This document shows positions 58,352 to 64,000 of a stretch of 64,000 bases of DNA, piece by piece. This DNA is from Mixia osmundae IAM 14324 (lineage: Eukaryota > Basidiomycota > Mixiomycetes > Mixiales > Mixiaceae): NCBI RefSeq assembly GCF_000708205.1, contig NW_014575561.1, forward strand, positions 752,299 through 816,298, given 5' to 3'. How positions within the stretch are numbered: the first letter of the stretch is position 1; every line of letters starts with the position of its first letter. The notes below the pieces were generated by a model. It saw only the letters and a program-made list of their open reading frames with translations, did not search any database and was not told the origin of the DNA. Made by a program: the position numbers and the translations under genes.

Positions 58352-59333
58352 ATGAGTGACTGGGGTCAGTCAAGCCTCAGATCAGCTCATCGCGACAAGC
58401 TGATGATCGGGCTCGGCCGGAACAGATGCAAGCGAAGACGAGAGGCCCGCCGCGCCAACGCCCGCCCTTGCAGCAATAAAGTCAAACAGATGGGACGATG
58501 AAGACGCAGACGAGGGCCCCGTCAAAGTCAGGCATGGGTACACCTACGCCAACACTCGCTCATCAGCCAAACGCAGGACTCGTGGTCATCCGATTCGGAC
58601 GAGGATAAACCACGGCAGAGCGCGCCTGCGAACGGATCAGCCGCTTCTGCTGCGCCTGTCAGACGGAAGGGCATCACAAAGCAGAAGATTGCAGAGAAGG
58701 AAGCTGCCGAACAGGCTCGTCAGGAAGAAGCAGAGCGTCTGGTCAGTCTCAGCGGCTTTTATGACAGATGCATGCTGAATTGCCATTCTGCTGGGGCTGA
58801 CAGGCACGGCTCGCCAACGATCCTGCTGCTCGCAAGCGGCAAGAACGAGAACAGCAGGAGAAGTCAGACCTTGTTGCTGCAAAAGCCCTCTTCGGCTCAG
58901 CAGGAACGCGAGGTCGGCTACTTGCACTCGTCAGCACATACCAGTGCTAATGCGCAGAGCGGCCGATATAGACACTGATGAGCTTCTCAGCCTGGGCATC
59001 AAGACAAAGGAAGACGCTTCCGAGCTCGCAGAACGCTTGTCCGACTTTCTCGTCACCAAGCATGGCTCGAAACCGCTCTACGCGCTCTTTGTCGAAGATT
59101 TCATCAAGCGATGCTGCATTCCGCTCAAAGACGTCGAAGTCAGAAAAGCTGCTTCAGGTCTCACACTGCTCGCGAACGAGAAGCAAAAGGTCGCAAAAGA
59201 GATGGCGAGCGGGAAGAAGAAGTCAAAGGGGGCTTCCAAACCGGTTGCCAATGTCAAAGGTGCCACTCGTCTCGATACCGCAGCATACGATGACGCGCTA
59301 GACGATGACTTTGACGACGACGCGTTCATGTAG
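58352..59333 (+). CDS. HCR1: Translation initiation factor eIF3 subunit j (HCR1)
   Basis: Loosely bound eIF3 subunit that acts near the ribosomal decoding site and in recycling. A first exon of 13 nt (MSDW plus one base) is followed by DASEDERPAAPT and IKSNRWDDEDADEGPVK, the conserved acidic/Trp N-terminus. Then come DSWSSDSDED, ITKQKIAEKEAAEQARQEE, and a core with DTDELLSLGIKTKEDASEL, LYALFVEDFIKRCCIPL and TLLANEKQKVAKEM. The protein ends in an acidic DDDFDDDAFM. Four short introns are needed to connect the frames. About 260 aa. Converges on PWP1, 103 bp apart. Confidence 0.9.
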
Positions 59334-59436
59334 ACTTTGTTTTGCGATCGCTAGACCCTGCCTTGTTGTCTCACCTCCCGGCATGCACCATCTTTTCGCT
59401 GCAGTACTGATATATCAACATGATCACTACAACTTG

Positions 59437-61263
59437 CTAATCATCATCATCGTCAGAGTTGTCATCGTCCACTACCCCAATGACCCTCTCTTTTTGTTCG
59501 TCTAGCGCTTTGCCAAGCTTGCGAAGTCGATCTCCAAACGTCCGTCTCACACCAGGATTACCGGCACAATCCCATATTTGCAGGTTGCCTTGAGAGCCTG
59601 CAGCGGCTATCGTGGTAGGATCGTCAGGCGAAAAGGAAGCGGCAAACACCTTGCCGACGCCTAGATCTTTGCTGACGACCAGACTGACTTTACGCGTCGT
59701 CCCGGTCTCGTCGACGTTCCATAGCTTTACCTGCTGATCTACACCACCTGTCACGAGCATGCCTGGTATGTGCGGGTTGATGTCGAGGGCAGAAGCAGCC
59801 TTGTCGTGTGCGGCCAAGGTCCATAATGCCTTTGTAGATGTCGCCATGCTCGCTGTCGAGACTAGCGTGCGCGAGTCAAATGCCTTGACAAGTCCGTTCT
59901 CCATCGACACCTGCTCGACTGATCAGTCATGTGTCCAGATCGGCGAGGGTAGACTGACGAGGAATTGGGCGGTGTCCCAGGGATTCCATCGGATACACTC
60001 GACATCGCTCTCTACTTTCACATGCACGCCTTGCCCAGGTGCGCGAGAATCGAAGACGCGAACGATGCCGTCCCAGCTTCCGGACAAGAGTACAGTGGGG
60101 TCGCTCTGATTCCATTGCACAGCTTGCACTTTGTCTTGATGCAGGTCATTGAACGCACGCAGAGCGGGAGAGCCAGATGGCCGAGTGAGGTCCCATAGCT
60201 TGACGGTCATGTCTGCTGATGAGGATGCAAGTAGCTGCCGATGTGTTCTGTTCCAAGACAGCGATAGGATCGAATCGGTATGGTATGAATTTGCATCGAT
60301 GATCGGTGCAGGCGCAGGCTCAACAGATTTCGACTTTTTCTTCTTCTTTTTGGTCTTGCTTGCTGTGCTCGCAGCCCCGTTCGGGGCATCGACTGCCATA
60401 CTTTCGGCAGCGACTGGTGTTGCTGCTTCTGGTGATGCGCCGAGAATGTGGTCAGGATAGAGACCCTCGAGGACGTCCATATTCCAGATCTCAATCTCGG
60501 GGTCGAACGTGCCAATAGCAATGTAGCTGCCGGACTGCTGTGCGCCAGCCTCTACGTTACTTGTACCGAAGGGCGAGTGTGGTAAGAAGTCAAGCCATTC
60601 GAGACAGAGCGGCATGGACGGCAGGAGCAGATCATGATGAACGTAAAGTGACTCTCGCGTATCCTCTGAGCTTGGGTCTCTCGTCCGCCTGTCATCGTAG
60701 AGATAGACATCAATCTGGGACAGGTCGTCTTGTGTCTTTGCAGTCACGATGAGATTGTCGCCAGGCAAAATCTCCAGCTCCTCACGCTCGTCCTCTTCTT
60801 CTGCGGCAGCCTGGTCTGGCGGCAGGTCCAAGTAAGGGTCGTCCGCGTCGTCGAGATGATATTGTAAGCTCTTGATGTTGTTGAAGGCGCCCAGCGTGTT
60901 GCCAGCATCTGCAGCTGGCTCCTCATCCTCATCATACTCATCGAGCTTGTATTCGGATAGATCATTGGGATCTTTCGGTGCCTCGACGTCTGTCTCCATC
61001 ACCTCGTCCGCCTCCTCGTCCTCCCAGTCCCCCTCATCATCTGCGCCCGAGTCTGCGCCATTCTTGGGGACGACGAACTCGCTCTTGCCGCCGTTCTGCT
61101 GATCTGAAGCGGCATTAAATTGCTCGAGCGCCAGGTCGTATCTCTGCTTTGCCAGTGCCCCAACATGTCCCAGTCGTGCTGGATCGCTCTCTGAGAACTT
61201 TGTCGGGTGCCGAGCAGACTTGCCTTGGCTGATCCAGGCAATAGAGCTGATCAAGCCGCTCAT
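59437..61263 (-). CDS. PWP1: WD40 ribosome biogenesis protein Pwp1
   Basis: Periodic tryptophan protein of the 60S pre-ribosome. The ATG at 61263 starts MSGLISSIAWISQGKSARHP, the family N-terminus. An acidic stretch leads to LDEYDEDE and YLDLPPDQ. Then the WD repeats: YIAIGTFDPEIEIWNMD, ILSLSWNRTHRQLLASSSAD, VKLWDL, VQAVQWNQSDPTVLLSGSWD, VRVFDSR, IRWNPWDTAQFLVS, ALDINPHIPGMLVTGGVDQ and ASFSPDDPTTIAAAGSQG. A poly-Lys block (KKKKKKSKS) interrupts the middle. One intron (GTCTAC...GAGCAG) joins FLVS to VSMENGLVKAFD. The protein ends in a poly-Asp tail. About 600 aa. Confidence 0.92.
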
Positions 61264-61646
61264 GCTGGCACGACAAACTTTTTCTTCCGTCACGAGGAAT
61301 ATCAAAATACATTTGACGTGCTGATCAGATGGGCAGACTGCCAAAACCGGCGCGAGAGCGTTGCGCCAATGTTCCCCGTTCGGCATCCTGTCGTGGCTCC
61401 ATCTACTCCCTTGTGCGGACACTGTCAGCTAGCTGAACATCGGAAAGATGTCGCGGATGCGCTGGCTGATTCTCCGTACCTTGCGAGGGTTCACGGTACC
61501 GAGCTGACAGGGTTTTTTCATTATCGTCAGCCCACCTGGGCTCCCTACAAACCCCAGCTTGCTCAAGATCTTGCAGGTCTGCTCTTCCCAATTTTCTTGG
61601 CACAACGCTCCAGTGAGGCACGCGCAAGAGAGCTAGAGTGCTCAAC
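61264..61646. other. 383-bp divergent promoter region
   Basis: Between the starts of PWP1 and the DUF6534-like gene. Open frames pass through, but the in-frame ATGs at 61263 (minus) and 61647 (plus) define the gene starts. No recognisable element is seen. Confidence 0.45.
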
Positions 61647-63161
61647 ATGGCCGACAATTCGACGCTGTCGGATGCCGGCGACAATTCTACCAGCATCAAT
61701 ATGCCCGGCACGGGTACGGCACCGCTGTATGATGCATCAGTCTGGCTACCAGCGGGAGGACCATGGCTCATCGGATGGAACATATCCTTCTTCCTCACTG
61801 GCATCATCTCCGTACAGATGTACGATTACTTCAAGTGAGTCCGGCAGCGCTTGCGAGCGAGGTCTTGCTAACGATGGGAGACGTGCAGAAACCATCCCAA
61901 GGATAGACGGCTGCATCGCTACTCTGTTGCCGCCTGTGCAGTGCTCATGGCTGTCTTGCTCGGAATGGACTGGACCTCCCTGCTCAGGCGATTCATCTTG
62001 CAAGTGCCCGAGGGCAACTTCGATCTACTCGCTTCTTCCTTAACAGGCACGGTCGGCAGAATAGCCATTAGTACGCAAGACGTCCTCCCGTAGCCGGATA
62101 ATGACTGACAATCTAGCCTGTAGTGTTCCAAAGCATGGCCAACGCACTCGTCCAAGCTCTCTTTGCCGAAAGAGCCCACTCGCTCATCTTTTCCGTGACG
62201 CGCAAGCGGATCTTTGCTTGGCTTTTGACAATCACCATCGCCGTCTCTTTTGCTTTCGGCGTGGCCGTGAGCATTCTCAATCGTAAGTCGCCGCGCGTTG
62301 CAATCTGGTGCATTGCTGACTCGGTGACCACGCAGTCGCGGTCAGCGACGAAGCTTGGGGACCGCAAGATACTCTACTGAATATCATCTTCACCGATATC
62401 TGGCTATGGGTACATCGTATGCTCACAAAGTGATTCTCGAGCTAACACGCTCGTACAGGGCGGCGTGCTCGCCAACCTGCTCATCACTGGCACACTAAGC
62501 TGGACGCTCTACGAGTCGACCCGATCGGCAGGCAACTTCAGGCAAACCGAAGGCCTAGTCACTACTATCATGAAGATGGCATGGAGTCAGTCTTCCATCT
62601 TCCCTGCTCGGAATCGGGCTGATCGGACGCGATAGGTACATGTGCATTGACATCGTTGTCTGCCTTTGCAGGCGCTCTCGCCCTCAGCGTCGTGCCTGCA
62701 TCGTCATACAACAACACCTTTGCATTCTTCATGCTCATCACGCCTCGCTTCTATGTCATCAGCTATCTCTTCCACCTCAACTCCCGGGAGCGGCTACGAC
62801 AGAGACTAGCGGCCGTTCGAACATTCGACGCACCTTCGCGCATGGGCCACTTTGCAGCCAATCAGGCCTTCGCACCCTCTCGCATAGCCGGCATAAGACG
62901 CGGATCCGACGAATCCGCCATCTTCGTTATCAAAGGTTTGCCCGAATACTGTCTCGCGCTGCCCGAGCTAACATTGGCTTGACAGAAGAGAAAGAGTCGG
63001 CCGATGCAGGCACGCCCAGACTAGAGACGGGCGAGTGCACGTTCAGCGAAACAAGAAGTATCGGAGCGCCAGAACTACGGCGGCCAATCGTGACACACAA
63101 AAATGACCACCAAGTTATATTGATCCAGACACAGACAAAAGTGTTTACAGAAGAAGCCTGA
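61647..63161 (+). CDS. Multi-pass membrane protein, DUF6534-like fungal family
   Basis: About 370 aa with at least six hydrophobic segments across seven short exons. A glycosylation-prone N-terminus (NSTLSDAGDNSTS) is followed by GPWLIGWNISFFLTGIISVQMYDYF, then an intron and NHPKDRRLHRYSVAACAVLM. Later segments are IFAWLLTITIAVSFAFGVAVS, GGVLANLLITGTLSWTLYEST, and LTSLSAFAGALALSVVP with FMLITPRFYVISYLFHLNSRERLR. The C-terminus is charged and cytosolic in style. Layout and motifs (GP.LIG...Q.YDYF, later N.R...R) fit the basidiomycete DUF6534 family of unknown function. The ATG at 61647 follows an upstream GTG in the same frame. Confidence 0.75.
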
Positions 63162-63248
63162 TCCTCCTTATACGACCGTGCCGATTACACTACACACTGT
63201 CTCGCATTCTGTCATCTGTTGTCATCTTATCTGTCATCTGTCTGCACG

Positions 63249-63629
63249 CTATGTCGAAAGGCGGAAGAGGCTCTTCCAGCTTTGCCGCGTGCTATCGCCA
63301 CTCGACGCGCTCTTGATGCTCGCATTTGGACTTCCCGCGCTGGAGATCTTGTCATCTTCGGAGACGCAGTGATCTGCTGACTGGCCTGTGCGGCTCTCTT
63401 GATCACCCAGTCGAGGTGTCAGGTCGAGATGGGTGAGGCTCGGAAGCTTTCTGCCTTTGCAGTGACGTTCGTCTTCGCGAAGTGCCTTGCGATCGTCGAG
63501 ATAGACTCGATCGGTCGTCGGATTGACCGGCAGCACGTACTTGGGTGCGTTGCGTCGAGGCATTGGCAGGGACATCGAGTGCAATCGCAACGGCGTAGGT
63601 GGCGCTCTCCTCCTTGCCGACGCTGGCAT
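63249..63629 (-). CDS. Small hypothetical protein
   Basis: One frame of 126 aa, starting at the ATG at 63629. The N-terminus is basic (MPASARRRAPPTP), then RRNAPKYVLPVNPTTDRVYL, a Lys/Arg/Glu-rich middle and a Ser-rich end (SAGSPNASIKSASSGDSTR). No domain, signal peptide or membrane segment is seen. Codon-like periodicity and its position, 87 bp from the converging DUF6534 gene, make it plausible. It could be the last exon of a longer gene. Confidence 0.45.
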   Translation of the reverse strand: MPASARRRAPPTPLRLHSMSLPMPRRNAPKYVLPVNPTTDRVYLDDRKALREDERHCKGRKLPSLTHLDLTPRLGDQESRTGQSADHCVSEDDKISSAGSPNASIKSASSGDSTRQSWKSLFRLST

Positions 63630-64000
63630 GCTTCCTTGGCTCGCTGTGGCGTGAAGTAGCAGATGATAAGTGGGGCGGACTAGCAGTCTTTATGTGTGCT
63701 TCGAGTCAGCGAGCTGTGCTGAGCGAAGTCAAGCCTCCATGGCGGTGTCACGCGGAGTCAAGCAGCGGTTGCATGGGAACAATCTCGGCCGACGACCTAG
63801 CGACGGGAGGAGGGTCATGACTGCGAAGGGTCAGTGCGCTTCAGCCACAGTGCGTCCCAATGAGTAGGTTTTAAAAGTTGCAATGATCGTATCAAACGAG
63901 TCTACAGGGAGCTGCGACTGCGGGGTGGACAGACAGACTGACGGACGAGCGAGGACAGGCTCAGCCAGCGCGCCGAGGCTGAGTCCATTTTATGCCTTCC
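63630..64000. other. Right-edge stretch without a supported gene
   Basis: Short frames on both strands lack motifs. It probably holds the upstream region of the small gene at 63249-63629 or an intron of a gene continuing beyond the window. Confidence 0.4.

Noticed and set aside
1-64000. Transposons, LTR elements, tRNA or rRNA genes, CRISPR arrays
   Set aside because: No transposase, reverse transcriptase, terminal repeats, tRNA-like boxes or spaced repeats were found on reading both strands.

Overview
The window looks like a compact, intron-rich fungal nuclear genome, most likely a basidiomycete. Introns are short (mostly 47-62 nt) with GT...AG ends and a CTGAC-like branch site just before the acceptor. 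Several proteins are typical of basidiomycetes or of fungi in general: a fungal TKL-type kinase, a DUF6534-like membrane protein, a Rax1-like RGS protein, Dsc3, Gas1 and Alr-type CorA. A small Pucciniomycotina genome such as Mixia is a possible source, but that is a guess from gene style and density and was not tested. About 32 protein-coding genes fill 64 kb, roughly one per 2 kb, on both strands. I see no transposon, LTR element, tRNA, rRNA or CRISPR array.

Layout, left to right. 0.35-9.6 kb: SAP-like/protein kinase; phosphomevalonate kinase ERG8; Dsc3 of the Golgi Dsc ubiquitin ligase; an unrecognised gene; the polyadenylation factor PFS2. 9.6-11.1 kb: the longest gene-poor stretch, with a cluster of ambiguous bases. 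11.1-16.4 kb: TAF13, a GT91-like mannosyltransferase, an acyl-CoA synthetase. 16.5-24.9 kb: the DNA polymerase zeta catalytic subunit REV3 (about 1836 aa), a SWIM/RING protein, nucleolar RNA-binding NOP13. 24.9-35.2 kb: GAS1-type glucanosyltransferase, an ABM-domain protein, FAT1-like acyl-CoA synthetase, an alpha/beta hydrolase, an Old Yellow Enzyme relative, a cupredoxin-like surface protein, a BTB protein. 35.2-46.9 kb: a long Ser-rich unknown, a fatty-acid-hydroxylase-superfamily enzyme, a CorA Mg2+ transporter, RAD7. 47.0-63.6 kb: a ubiquitin E2, a second hydrolase, an RGS/Rax1-like protein, a sterol-ester-type lipase, eIF3e and eIF3j head to head, PWP1, a DUF6534-like membrane protein and two small unknowns.

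The genes do not form one pathway. Themes are lipid and sterol metabolism (ERG8, two acyl-CoA synthetases, hydroxylase, lipase, Dsc3), DNA repair (REV3, RAD7), mRNA formation and translation (TAF13, PFS2, eIF3e, eIF3j), ribosome biogenesis (NOP13, PWP1) and cell wall or surface (GAS1, GT91, cupredoxin).

The most striking observations are a kinase whose catalytic lysine appears to have moved to the WNK position; a CorA gene whose GMN selectivity motif sits on a 12-nt microexon; a 150-aa E2 gene cut into 12 exons, including 9-nt and 11-nt microexons and a GC-AG intron; and an in-frame, stop-free intron in TAF13. All splice models were read by eye from frame, conserved protein motifs and GT/GC...AG signals; none is backed by transcript data.
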